Below are positions 37,701 through 49,700 of a stretch of DNA of 64,000 nucleotides, piece by piece (position 1 is the first letter of the stretch; every line of letters starts with the position of its first letter). The translations under genes and the position numbers were made by a program. Under the pieces are notes generated by a model, which saw only the letters and a list, made by a program, of their open reading frames with translations, had not been told where the DNA came from and searched no databases. Source of the stretch: Nephromyces sp. MM_2019 (lineage: Eukaryota > Apicomplexa > Aconoidasida > Nephromycida); NCBI GenBank assembly GCA_015657535.1, contig JADHZB010001111.1:64142-128141 (forward strand), in the 5' to 3' direction.

Positions 37701-40533
37701 GAGTTTATGGTGCCAATTAAGTTCATATACTTCATAAACTCCAAACAGTTGTATTCGTCCATAGTCTTCATCGCTATGATCGCAGGGTGGCAATCTGTAA
37801 TAAGGAGGGCAGTGAGGAAGGGGTGAAAAGTGGGTGAAAAGGTGGTGGAAAGGTGGTGGAAAGGGAGTGAAAAGGGAAGGAAATGAGAAAAGAGCTTTCC
37901 ATATGTTTAAGCACACTTTAAAAGTATCACACCAATTACAGCATCCCAGAGCATCAGGAAAAGCGTTCATGACGAGAGAAAAAAAAGCAAGTTCATTCAA
38001 ACAGTGCTGAGCCAACATAAAAAAAACACCCCCCCCGAAACTCCCCCCAAAACCACCCTCCCTGAACCCCTATCCCAACCACCCTCCCAACACCCCCATC
38101 CCACACAAGACCATAAAACTCATTGAAATGAAAAAGGCATGTTGATATCTCAATATAAACGAATGGAGTAGGATTATTCAATAAGCAATTTCTGCGCACA
38201 ACACACACATCAAACTTTCCCGTCAACAGATCTACATCCAAATTGAGTATAAAATCATCAAAAAATTGCGGGAATCTTCACTGCTTAGCAAAGCTCCTCT
38301 CATCATCCAGCTTTACATGGTATTGCATGGAGAATGAAGAATTTCAATAATAAACATTCCTTTGGCAATAGACATACACACCTGGAGAAGCACACATCAA
38401 AATACTAAATAAAAGGGCAGCTCAACCCATGCGAATGTGCAATCTCTCAATCATACACACAAGCACAAACATACATACAAGCACACGCATACACACCACA
38501 AGCATGTACGAATAACACCTACCAGAGGGCATTCCTTCGAACTTGAGATCCAGCATCTTCAAGAACCACGCATCTTTGCAGATATTCAGCCATTGCCAGC
38601 TGTTGTAGCGGATGGAAGTGCACACAATACTGAAGATGTTAGCGGCTGTCATATGGGCCATCAGAGACAGCACATAAGGAGTTTCTATAGCAGCATCAGT
38701 CCTCTTATTATCATTCTGCTCTGCTGAAAACAAAGAATCTAACTTTTTTTGAAATTCTACAGACTTTGCTGCAGGAAACAAAACTTCAGGAAAGCACTTC
38801 ATAATAATGAAGACATTGATAAAGTCGAGTTCACGCACGCCCGAAGAGTCAAGCTTCTTGATGCTATCAACACTTTATCTTCAAAGTTACATAGATCGCA
38901 GATTAAGGGGAATAGGTCTGTCTTCCTAAATTACTAAATTTCGTGAAAAAAAAGAGCGAAGGCGCATAAAAAACAGCACACAAAAAGCAAGCAAAAATCT
39001 CCACCTAGAAGGAACAGTTCAACGGGAAAAGAAGTATGCCGTTTGAAGATTTAAAACATTGCAAGCTGATGAGCCTCACTTCAAAAACCCCGAGCACATA
39101 CACATAGCCTCATTACTCACTAATACAGAGACAAAAATAAAAAAGAGAAAGACCCTACCATTGCAACTATCCGATAAAGTAACTGCCTTTTCTGAAGCTA
39201 GATATCTGTTTACAATAACTTCTTCAAGACACTGAATAACCTTTGAATTATTAGCTATATTCGGCTCCTCCTTCAGCAGTTTCCTCAACTCTTCCGCCGG
39301 ACTAGCAGAATCTCCAAAGTTATATCCACTTCCATTTTTTGTATATCCCTTAGCTTTGCTCTCATTGCTGAAGCTGCAAAAGGAACTTAGGTGCTCACAC
39401 ACTACTTCAACATATTGAGCAGGCCTTGAATATTGACTCCCTTTCTCAGCAAACGCATCATTCAGTGTATCATCTAAACTAGCTTCTGCAGTCACTGAAG
39501 AGGTTGCATCACTTCCAAGAGACTCATCCAGTCGCTGGAAAAGCTCAAAACCTATGCAATGCGCCGTTTCAGCGCCACCAGCTTTAACAGCATCATCATT
39601 AGAGGATGTATTATTGTCAAACTGAGACCTGTAACTGCATATTATAGCCTCAATTTTGTTAAACTTTGAGTTTTTGATTTCAAGCTCCTCCTGAAGCTTA
39701 CGATTTCTCGTCCTTAAATCCTTATTTTCATCTGCGAGACGAGTCTCAACCGCGGCTAATGCTGCAGCCTGTTTGTCGTTAATTTGCTTGCGCCACTCCG
39801 AAAACTCAGCAGTCTTTGCCCGAAGCTGCTCCGAGTACTCTAGGCTTTTCTTTAGTAAATCATCTATTTTTGCAGTATTAGCCTTCAACTGTTCACGGAG
39901 CTGAGCGTTTTCGATAGCCACGTCTTGAAACTTCATTTCAGCTTGCTCCTTCGCGGACTCAATTTGAGCAGTGTAATTAGACAAATCTGCATCAAGTTGA
40001 GTAGCAAGCTGCCGCAGAGCTCCAGAAACTTTGGAATTCGCAGGAGAGGATACGGTTTGTGGAAAGAAACCAGAGTAGTACTGCCGGGCGGTAGTATCTA
40101 CCATGTTATAGCTGCCATTTCCTGGTTTCCCATGACCGGCTTTATACCCGGTTATATTCCCTGTATAATCATTGTAATTTGATAAACGTCTAGGAAAATA
40201 ACTAGAGTCGCCTGAAGTTTCACTTAACACACGACGTTCTGCAAACTCATCAATAGGTGGATTAAGCAAGGAATTTTTTCCACTCATGGATGCAAGAGGT
40301 ACTCCAGAGCTAAAGCTATCGTCAATTACTCTTTCATCTTCGCGATAACGACCGCTGAGACCACTCATATAAGAATTAGTGAAATCATTATGTGGCCGAT
40401 ACAGCTGCGAGTGCAGTGGATGCTCCTCAAAATAGGGAGGAGTATACCCGGTGCTTACTGAATGTGGCTGGTAACTGTCTGCATGGTCACTTGAAAAAAA
40501 GCCATCCGCGGTTTCATCAACATGCGGCCGCAT
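28771..40533 (-). CDS. Giant coiled-coil / ankyrin-like / TPR / J-domain co-chaperone with disordered tail
   Basis: Ten exons: 39159-40533, 38523-38917, 37647-37794, 37247-37403, 35695-35844, 34501-34608, 33609-33697, 32789-32876, 31659-31753 and 28771-31030, about 1621 residues. ATG at 40533 is the first after an in-frame stop. Order of parts: a Tyr/Ser-rich N-terminus; a coiled coil (about 170-305); an ankyrin-like helical region (about 460-690, with LHFAV-like LWHFAVY and NLAGKTSLDL); TPR repeats (about 680-807, including YYKSSMYQEALDTYEKAIEY and NRWMEAIACCEECISTTP); a J domain (about 819-890) with MFQVLGIPRAS, then AFNRLCVIWHPDK (HPD about 846-848); then a tail of more than 700 residues, first full of Ser-Pro sites, then a short coiled coil, ending in an acidic Ser-rich stretch. 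TPR followed by J is the DNAJC7 layout, implying an Hsp70/Hsp90 partner. The HPD, split between exons, is intact. All splice phases agree except a one-base break inside exon 2 (see findings). Confidence 0.87.
33766..33877. repeat. Two copies of a 43-bp unit with CA repeats
   Basis: The copies at about 33766-33808 and 33835-33877 share ctacca, a CA-repeat run and cataagttatcagcta. They lie 70-180 nt upstream (in transcript sense) of the 33697 acceptor of the TPR/J gene. Confidence 0.8.
36241..36294 (-). other. G-rich intron tract (potential G-quadruplex)
   Basis: The plus strand is a near-continuous series of C runs of 3-5, so the transcript strand carries at least eight G runs of 3-5 with 1-7 nt between them. 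It lies in the 37247-to-35844 intron of the TPR/J gene. Confidence 0.75.
36751..36790 (+). other. G-run array, period about 14 bp
   Basis: Three GGGGG runs are spaced by tgtgtgtgt. This is G-rich on the plus strand, the opposite of the neighbouring tracts, but inside the same intron of the TPR/J gene. Confidence 0.8.
37804..37880 (+). repeat. Purine tract with aaaggtggtgg repeats
   Basis: About 77 bases contain almost only A and G plus isolated T, including two tandem aaaggtggtgg-type units. It begins 9 bases upstream (in transcript sense) of the 37794 exon of the TPR/J gene, so the transcript has a pyrimidine tract running into that 3' splice site. Confidence 0.75.
38028..38104 (-). other. 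Second G-rich intron tract (potential G-quadruplex)
   Basis: The plus strand has C runs of 8, 6, 3, 3, 4, 3, 3, 3 and 5, so the transcript strand is G-run rich. It lies in the 38523-to-37794 intron of the TPR/J gene. Confidence 0.75.
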
Positions 40534-43500
40534 TTCCAGCAGGAGGAAGTGATTTCGTAGCTATCAGGTTTCAACGCCGCTTATCAAGACGGTAAGATTC
40601 TTGCTGGCTACTGCAAACGGTGGAAGGGGGGGAAGAATGGCTATTTTGGAAAATTATAAAAGAGATGCTTGCCGGCTAGGGGAAAACGGTACAAAAACGG
40701 AGAATAGCACTTTATTCTAAATTAGATTCGTGTTGGATACTGCACACATGAAAAAGCGAGAGAATAGCATTTTTATAAAATTCTACATGGAAGTCCCTCA
40801 AGGCTAAACTACAAAATTGACTGCAAATACCTACTGAAATACTATTAACGCCACAAAAGACTTGTAAGCATTCACAGAAGGAAGGATATTTGACTACTTG
40901 GCAAGCTATTACAAAAGTTACCAAGATGATAAGACTTATCTAGATAAAATTTACTAGGAAAAGGTATGGATTTAAGGCGAGAAATTATGAGCTGCGAGAA
41001 TGCCATACTACAAATACATGTAAAGATGCCGCAAATTGATATGAACCTAATGAAAACAAAAGCAATATGATTTGCTTGTAGTAGCAAGGAAGCGCATCAG
41101 AACTAGCACTTCCTAAGTGGTTGTATAAGAACAGTTACGCCCAATAGAAAGTTCGAAAGCCATCTCAGTATCAATCTCTCTTCAGGTTCATTACGAGGTC
41201 ACTAGTCAATTATCAGATGCGTTCGGTAAATGAACACGTGCTATATTTTTTAAAAATATTAAAAAATTGCTTTTGTAAAACACCATAAATAAATTTTGCC
41301 ACTTGTTTTTCCCCCAACCTCTGAGAGAAACCAGCCCTTGTTTATGGCAATAATTGCCACAAAAAAAAAGGTTCTAATAAAAAAAAATTGTGTTATTTTC
41401 AAATGTTGTCAGTTCAAATACACCTAGGAGACAAGGAGTGACCAAAACTAACCATAGGGGCAACACAGCAAAAAAAACGAAAAAAATATCCCCAAGCTTG
41501 AAATAGAACCTACATGCAGCTGCAATTACAAGGAAGCCTTTTCATGAATAAAACAACGCCACGAGCACAGATCATCCTGTAATTTCAAAAATCATACGGA
41601 TGCGCATTTTCCACTTCGAAATAAAACCAACACATCGCGTAGTGCAGTACCACACACGGAACCCCTTCTATGACCAATGAGGATTTTGCACCATCTATTA
41701 ACGGATGCGGTTTACCAAAATTAATTTACCTTCAAAAGCCTTACAGAACATTCAAGGCATCCGTGAGAGTACGGGCTGCCACATTGAAACACGTACGCAA
41801 AAAAAAATCATCAAATGAAGGCTAAATGAAAGACTAACCAGGTTATTACCTTTTAGGGGCTACTCATTTAATACAATCCAAAAAAGTTATAGATAACATT
41901 TGCGATCCGCTTATACGGGGGCAGACGGGCGGATGCAATGTATATGCAGGAGTGAAGGGGCATGCGCACCTGCTGAATATAAATGGAAAATAGCACCCTA
42001 AATACAAAATCAATAGCTTCAGCACTCATAAATAAGAAATATCATGATGTTCGGCTTCATTAATTTCCCAAAAACCGCACGTAAGTACTTTGTAGAGGCA
42101 AGCCACATGTAATCATCACCACTTCCAATCAGTAAGTTGGTTCGTACCGTATCAGTTAGCCTCAACTACAGGTGTTGCACTAAGCGTCATCCGTTCTTTT
42201 GAAGTACTATTCGCCCCGTAAAAAACGTGCAAGCTTAACAGCAGACCTATTTAGCAGCCTATGTGATTGAAACCAGCGAGGTACTACGTACACAAGGGCA
42301 CTATAAGTAACTTAGGAGCTTCTATTGAAGCTCACGCACACGATTTTTAAGGGTCGCATGGCTCACTTTTTTCTGACAATCCATTTGTGCATCACCAGTT
42401 TTTCCTGGCCTTATCCAGGCGCCCGCGTACATAACAGCGCGTTGGCATGTCTTTACATTAACGCGAAGTCTGTCCCGGTGGCAACGTGTACTGAAAATTT
42501 CTTGCTTTATGAAGCTGGAGGAAGTTACGGGTGGGGTGACTCCCTCAACGGATACAGGGGAGCTCCTTAGGCTACCTACCGTGGAATAGTGTGTGCTGTG
42601 CGCGATAATAACACTCTTGCCTAAAGTTAGCCTGATGCAGGATTCCATCTGAATGGGCACTGGCTGCATGTAACCTCGAAGGGTAACTCATTCCTTCTAT
42701 ATTGTATGAAGCTCCCTCAAACGCACGCTCTTACTTAATATTAAGCAATAAACTAGCCAAAAACGATTTCTGCGAAAAGCAAAGGACAATGATGATCTCT
42801 TACTTTTTTCCTACCGTCTTGATGATACAGCCGGGTTATAGCTTACGGCCAGGGAACTTCATACGACTATCTGATACCTGGTGTTTTGTGAAGTAGACGA
42901 GTGGGTCAATCACATCTCAGAAAATGAGCACAATAAAAGATCCGTGCGCTTCGCTAATACACATTGAAAAAGCAATCTGATGATAACAGCGCAGAGTCCT
43001 TAATATTGGAAAAAGCAAAAAGTAAAATTCACTGCGCTTGCCACACGCGTGATATGGAGGTTCAATTATCACCTTAGCGCAGTAGTATACACCGCTAGTA
43101 GTAATGGTTCAACAGCTGAGTGAGCACTAACGACTGAGCGAATTCCATGCATAATGATGATACAGCTTCGATTTCCTTTGTATGCTTGGTGCACTATCAG
43201 ATGTAGCGGTTTTAGTGTAGAATTTGTCGCAATGAAAGAATTATAGCTTTGGAATATCTAGCCATTCACGCGCTAGTTGCCATTTCCATGCTGCTTCAGG
43301 CAGTGAAACACAGCTTTGCTGGAAATTTTTTTTTTCAGCATAATGCAAAGCCAGAAGTTCAATACTCTTCTCTAGTTTGCTTCACAGCATCACACTACGG
43401 CAGGCAGAAAAATTTGCACCACGCCTAAGGATTGGATTTTCAGGGAAGATTGCTCGATTTATGCTCGTCTTAAAATCGCTACTATTTGCATGAAATAACC

Positions 43501-46500
43501 GATGGTCCACGTTGGATATGCTTGACCCAGAGGATTGTTCTGTCATGTGAAATGGCGCATGCCTCTCAAACTCTCGGATAACATTGTACTGTGAAATTAA
43601 AGCTTTTAGGCTTTAAAAAGTTTCGCCAAATGGTTGTGTTTAGACAACATGCGGGGCTTGAGAAATTCCAAATACACAATTTAGGTGTTTGCTTACACAC
43701 TCACTAATCATGCTGTGCCTAAGCAACTGGGATGCTACGTTCCATTGGCATGCCATACGTATTTACGAAAGAAACTCTTCATAAAAAAGTGACACAGTTT
43801 AGCACGCGTGTGAAATATTACCGGCGGAGCAATGAAAATCTAACACTGCAATTTTTGAGGAGAGTGAATTAGCCAGAAAAAAGGTCATCCCAGCAGGTTT
43901 CACAGGAATAAAACGAGCAAATCATCCAGACAAAATGCAAAAAATGGCCCGTTAGGACAGATATTACCCTTTCCAACAGGCGGTCCAACGAATATTTCTT
44001 GGCAAACGGCCGAACGAACGAGAATTGTGGAAATTCAAAACAAGACATGCTTCGAAAACAACTGTGCAAAGCTGGAAATAGCCGCATATTCATCCCGAAT
44101 TATAAAGAGAGCGTTTTATAAACGAATATATAGGGACGTACACGGTGCCAGAGGCACCACAACTTACGCCCAACACGGCGAGTTTTCAATGCCATTAAAG
44201 ACAAAAAAGAATCATTTACCTCAACCCGGTGACTCTCTCTCTGTCGTAAGACGTTCATTGTGAAAAGTGAGACTATAGCCTATAATTTGATTCATGCGAT
44301 AGATGTGCTTTGATGCAGCTACCTTAAGTTGGGATTATCGTCAAGGCACCCTGGCTTTACTCTTCGAGGCAGCAGCTAATCTCATTTTCCCCAAGCGAAA
44401 ACAATAAGACATCAGAAACTTTTTCAGAGTTAAGCGTTTCCGATAAGTTACTGGATGGTTTATTCAGTTTTTTTAACGGAAGTATAGACTTAAGCGTGGC
44501 ACTTTCTTCATAGTTTGAACTTTCGCTGGCGCAATATTTGTTTAGTAACCCGAAAATATTCTTAGTCATGACGGGTGACTTCTTTGAATGTGATTGCAGT
44601 CAATTGGCAGAACTTGATTGCCCTCTTTTATTTTCAAAATAGGATGTTCTGCCACGCTACAATCATATCTTAGTTCAGGAACTCGCAGAACATGGGCGAT
44701 CAGCAGCCTCACAATCAACCAGCAATTTCCTTGGATATAAGTGGCCTCTGCTGGAAATTTATAAAAGGTGTTAAGATAAGCCAGAAGCAACATAAAATAG
44801 CTTGGAAAAGCCGTCTAATAATACAGAGTGGAAGCACAGGGGTGTTGAACAAAACGGCAAGCAATAGGGGTATTGAAATCCACGAGCGAATAAGTGCCTA
44901 TTAAGTAGCGCCGCTGACAGACTATAATCTTAATTTGGTGCTTTGGTTGAGGACTTTTTATAAGTGCTAGTGGTACATGAGGGCCTCAAAAAAATCAATA
45001 TAGCAAGACACGCTCGCGGTAAACAATTGTGGTAGATAACAGCGACAATAAAAATCCCAGCAAAATCCAGTAGAATCATTCAAGAAGGAAACTTTTTCAT
45101 ACAACACATATCTAATCAAAACTAACGAAGCGGAAAGTATGCAGCTAAAGATAGTGTTGTCGAAAGTACTTTTTTCCTCGAGGTATCTCGACCGGGACCG
45201 TATCAGCTATAATTGAGCACAACCCATAATAAGGCAAGCATTGTTGAAATAACTCCCCAGAGCGCAAATCACTGAAAAATTCATTCTGAACACGGTTTGA
45301 ACTTAGTGGTATCCAAGCGAACTGGCAATCAAATTGCGATTATGCAGAGCGCTAGAGTGTAATAGAAATCCTTCTTCAGACCACGAAATACTACATTAGA
45401 AGAGCTACGACCAAGTCGCGACCCACATGCCAGCATCCCGCGAAAGAAATATAGGAACCTCCTCTACCCAAGTACATTACTACAGATTTAAACAGCAGTC
45501 ATCATATTGAGCCCAGTAAGAATACAATAGGCAGTGTAGCGACTACCACAGATTTTTATGATTAAATGTCTCAATTCCAAACCTTTTGCAAGAAATTTTG
45601 CCTCACAGAAAGCGTTTTTAATAAAGAAGTTGTACACAGAATAAATATAATTTAATTAAGACTCCCTGGAAGCTTCGTTCAAACGAATACAAGTCCTCCT
45701 TTCTACGCTGCCGCTTAAAATTGACCCCATAAAATTTTCATAAAATCGGCATAACAGCTACCGTGCTAAGTATGCGATGATAAACTTTAAAAATAGAGTA
45801 TCCGTGCCTCATTCAAGAAAATAAGGAAGAAAAAGCCTCAAGGAGACAGCTGTGCCAGCAACACGCAAACGCTCTATAATGATCGTGACGGAAATGCTGG
45901 CAGAGCGCATGAATCCTCAAGGACTTTCATTGACATTGATAACCAACACAGTAAAAATCAGGTTTCTAATAGGAAACCCAATAACCTAAAGAGCGCCATC
46001 TATAAAAACAGCAGCCAACGAAACAACTGAGCAAAAATGTAATATATCAAGGCTCATCAAGCTACGAAAATTACCACGAACTATAAGTGATGCGCATCGA
46101 TGAAAATAAGGCGTAGCGTATTTTCTTATCGAGCACCAGAGCTTTCTACATCCAAGGTGCTAGGTAAGCTTGCGTATCCAAACAGCCCAAATATGAAAGA
46201 AATACGTGAGTTAAAGAATCACATAGGAATTGTAGCCTGTAGCTACCACAAAATATTACAAGAGAAAGCCTATTTCCTCCTATGCAACCATTTGCGTTAG
46301 AGCTAGCTCTATAAGGATAAAAGCAGATTTAAGAGAGGGCTGTAATTACTCTATAGAAGATACTTCTGCGTACCATTTACCAAAAATTACGCAAGGAAAC
46401 GACAGATGGACATAATAGCATCACAGCAATGCCGAGAATCAAGTCGGCTGCAGCAAAAATCGGAAAAATGTGGCAGAAAATTCCACACAATTGTAATTTG

Positions 46501-46721
46501 CACACAAATTCACCAAGTATGAAACACAAAAAACGACAACTACAAGTATATAGATACTTTAAGAGAAAAATAAGCAGATAATCAGCACAACAAATTCAAG
46601 GTAGCATGCAACCTCCACATGCATCACCACAGAGCTCCTCCAAGGCAATTTTCCCAGAAAAAAAACTTACTCTTCTTCATAAAATATCATCAAATACACA
46701 TATATTCTTTAGAGCTGATCA
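40534..46721. other. 6.2 kb gap with coding-like fragments only
   Basis: No domain was recognised. At 42325-42570 both strands are open: plus reads as a possible small secreted protein (ATG at 42358, MAHFFLTIHLCITSFS, four Cys in total), while minus reads as a 115-residue basic stretch. I cannot choose between them. At 44357-44793 on minus, two overlapping frames look protein-like (see next entry). The interval 44.9-46.7 kb, next to the NOG1 3' end, shows nothing I recognise. Confidence 0.4.
44357..44793 (-). other. Coding-like minus-strand segment, unresolved
   Basis: An upstream frame (about 44570-44760, with GNCWLIVRLLIAHVLRVPEL) and a downstream frame (44357-44590, ending LGENEISCCLEE before TAA) both resemble protein, but they are out of register. 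A GT-AG pair would allow joining by removing only 32 nt, much shorter than the other introns here. No family is recognised, and the segment could be a pseudogene, a two-exon fragment or chance. Confidence 0.28.
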
Positions 46722-49700
46722 TTAACGGTGACTAGCTTTCCCTATTCCGCGTTTCCCCGCTAAGAGATGCTTAGGGTTCTTCGTTCCTATAAAATGATCA
46801 CCATCTCCAGCCATACCACGCAAGTTCCTGCTCTTCTGTTGCCTCCATCTAATCTTTTCAATGGCACGAAGACTAGCACCCTTTGGAAGGCCTTTGGTCA
46901 GCCGGCTCTCCAAATGGGAAGAATGGTCCCTGTAACGAACTAACGAGCTACCGGCTGCCTCTGTAAGCTGTTTAGCTTTAGATGGAATACTAGTAGCAGC
47001 ATTCGGCTCATCCTTACCAGAAATACCCCCTTCTAAGTAAGAAGAAATCATAAAAGGAAAATTTGAGCCAAAAGAACTTGAATATTTACGCAGATTAAAA
47101 AAAACACACACCCAATCAAAACCCAGCACGTAAGAGCAAAATCAATAAACTCTCAAGAGAGGTACCGAAAAAACCATCTTGCAAATGAAGCATCAAAGCC
47201 ATGCAAGTAAAATTGATACACAAAAATACATCAAATTACGCAGGATTTCACAAGTAATATATGCAGCGATACATTCAAATCAGAGTAAGCAACTACAAAC
47301 ACACAAAGTACTACCAGCCAGCCACTCAAGAGTTAAAAAATCATATTGCTCTTACCAGCAGACGAAGATGCTTTCTGCCGAAATCTTCGGACCTGTTGTT
47401 CACAAAAAAAAATTTTGGAAAAATTTTAGAGTGCTAATTGAGAAGACATCAAAATGATTATCTATAAGAATGCAGCAAACGCAGGATTCCCTTCAAAAAC
47501 TAAAAGATGAAGATAACATGAGCAACTCATTTGAAGATTCCCAATCAAGACACTCATTATATACTATGAAACGGCAGCTCGCCAAAAAAAAGCCAAACTC
47601 CAAGAATATTCTGCATTATAGCAATCCATTCCAGGAAGAATCTCTAGCTCTGCAATAAGTCTGTTTTCCTTATTGAGAAATCTTTCATTGCGGTTTTTTG
47701 AAACAGTAAAAATCAATCAGTAGAGAGGCGAGAGAAAAGCGTACAGGGGGGACATGAAAGAGTATATTAAATTTATAGGTAAACAGGCGGATAACGAAGT
47801 GATTTAAAGAACTGAACAGGTTTTGCTGTGTACTGAGAAGAGGTAAAACAGTGTTAGTGGCAGAAAAGCAAAAAATGATACAGATACTCCAACCCTCCAT
47901 AACACACAAAAATAGCATACTAAAATGCTATTTCAACTCAAAAATATTCTTAATAAGGGGAAAAAAGAAAATCTCCATTTTGACAAAAATGATGGGCGAA
48001 ATTGGCTTCTAGTCGCCAAAAAAAACGCAGTGTGCGGTATTCTAGAGTAACGCACAAAAACCTTGTCATAGACTATGCTATAGACTATGTCTGTAGCCTA
48101 TTCTATAGGTTAGCTAAAGTTAACATTATAAAGAATAGCAACTGGAATGGCTTCAGTTTCATAAAAAATTAATGCATGCTGAGAAAATAGCCCTCAAACA
48201 TCTCAAAATTCCCTTCTTTAAGCTACTTAATCGCGCAAACTGCGTGCGAACGAGCTCGAAACATACAAAAGCCCCCCTAAAAACTTATCATACGATAAAC
48301 GAGTAAACTACTACAAAGACCCTTTTGGTATACCAATTTGATATCAAAAACGCCAGTGTATTGATACCAACAAAGAGCTGCTGTAATGCAATCAAAAAAT
48401 CGTCCAAAACACAAATATAAACAGTAAGAGACGGTAGATTTATAGATTTCTGCAGGTCTTTAAATATGGTGGATTCAAACATTACAAAGAGCGAGAAAAG
48501 ATCAGAAAAAAGAACGAATATCTCGCGTAAATACCAACCTTTGCTGCTATAACACCTTGCTGGGACCTACGTAGCTTGTTATCCTTTTTGACCTTCTCCA
48601 CCTTCAGGGAGAGAAGCTTGAGGGCAGCCTGGGTCTGCATCCATGCAGCTTCTTCCTCGAGCTAAATTGAAAAAATAACGAGGTCGAATTTGAAATTGAA
48701 GTGAAGAAATGGTGTGTGGGAAATATCTCAGATAAGCAGCTAAAATAGTAGTAGCAGCTGCCTGGTGAATATGGAGTGAAGAGGAAGCAGAGAATGCAAT
48801 AGAAGAATAAAATGTAGAGCCAAGACACACACACACAATACCAAAATGAGTGAAATCGTAAGAAAATGCTGCCGTTAATCATAAAAGCTGAACTACAGCA
48901 CTTGGCTAATAGAATACTAAGTAAACTCTCAACGACCTACGTGTGTATAATCATCAGCCAATGATGCAACGAGTTACAAACAGGAATATACAATTTGAGA
49001 AGTAAGAATTTCACATACAAGTCAATACAGTAAATGAGAAAGAAGTGGAAAAACAAGATAGGAAGAAGAGAGATCCGCTCTGCTTAAAATATATAATCAT
49101 TCATCATCATAAGTTTCAATGCATTTTCGTTCTACTCAAGCTTTTGGTTTCAGGAAGAGAACTTTAGTTTGAGAGTCGGCAATCCTATACATACCACTCT
49201 CGCTTTACAAGAATCATGCACTTCTCTATCTTCATTTGCGTGGCGTTACCTTATTACATGCACTAATATCCCCATCGCCTACTTTTAACTCTATAAAACC
49301 ATAGAAAAATCAAGCTTTAAAGCAGCTTTAACTAGACCAGCTGAAGAAAGCAAAAATAACCCCAAAAACGAAGAAAAACTTACATTCTCTTCATCTTCAA
49401 ACTGCTCTAAATATCGCTGTTCCTCCTCTTCCAGCTCGAGCAGCTTCTGCTCTATTTCAGGGTCAATAAAATCAGACACATTCTTCTCGTTAAAAATCTC
49501 TGGAATCTGATCGTATTTCCATTCGGGATCGGCAAGCTTATAATTCTCTGTAAGTTGAAGACAAAAAAAACATATAAAAACACACACACAAAGAATTCAT
49601 CACCTTTGCAGCGACAATCAAGCAGAAGCTATGATTTCACTCAAATTCAGAGGTATAAACTGCGAATCCGTTCAATGAAAGAACTTTTCAAGCAAAAACT

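Noticed and set aside
48534..48539. Donor GTTGGT at 48538 for the twelfth NOG1 exon
   Set aside because: It breaks phase with the final exon. GTATTT four bases later restores it and gives a full-length protein.
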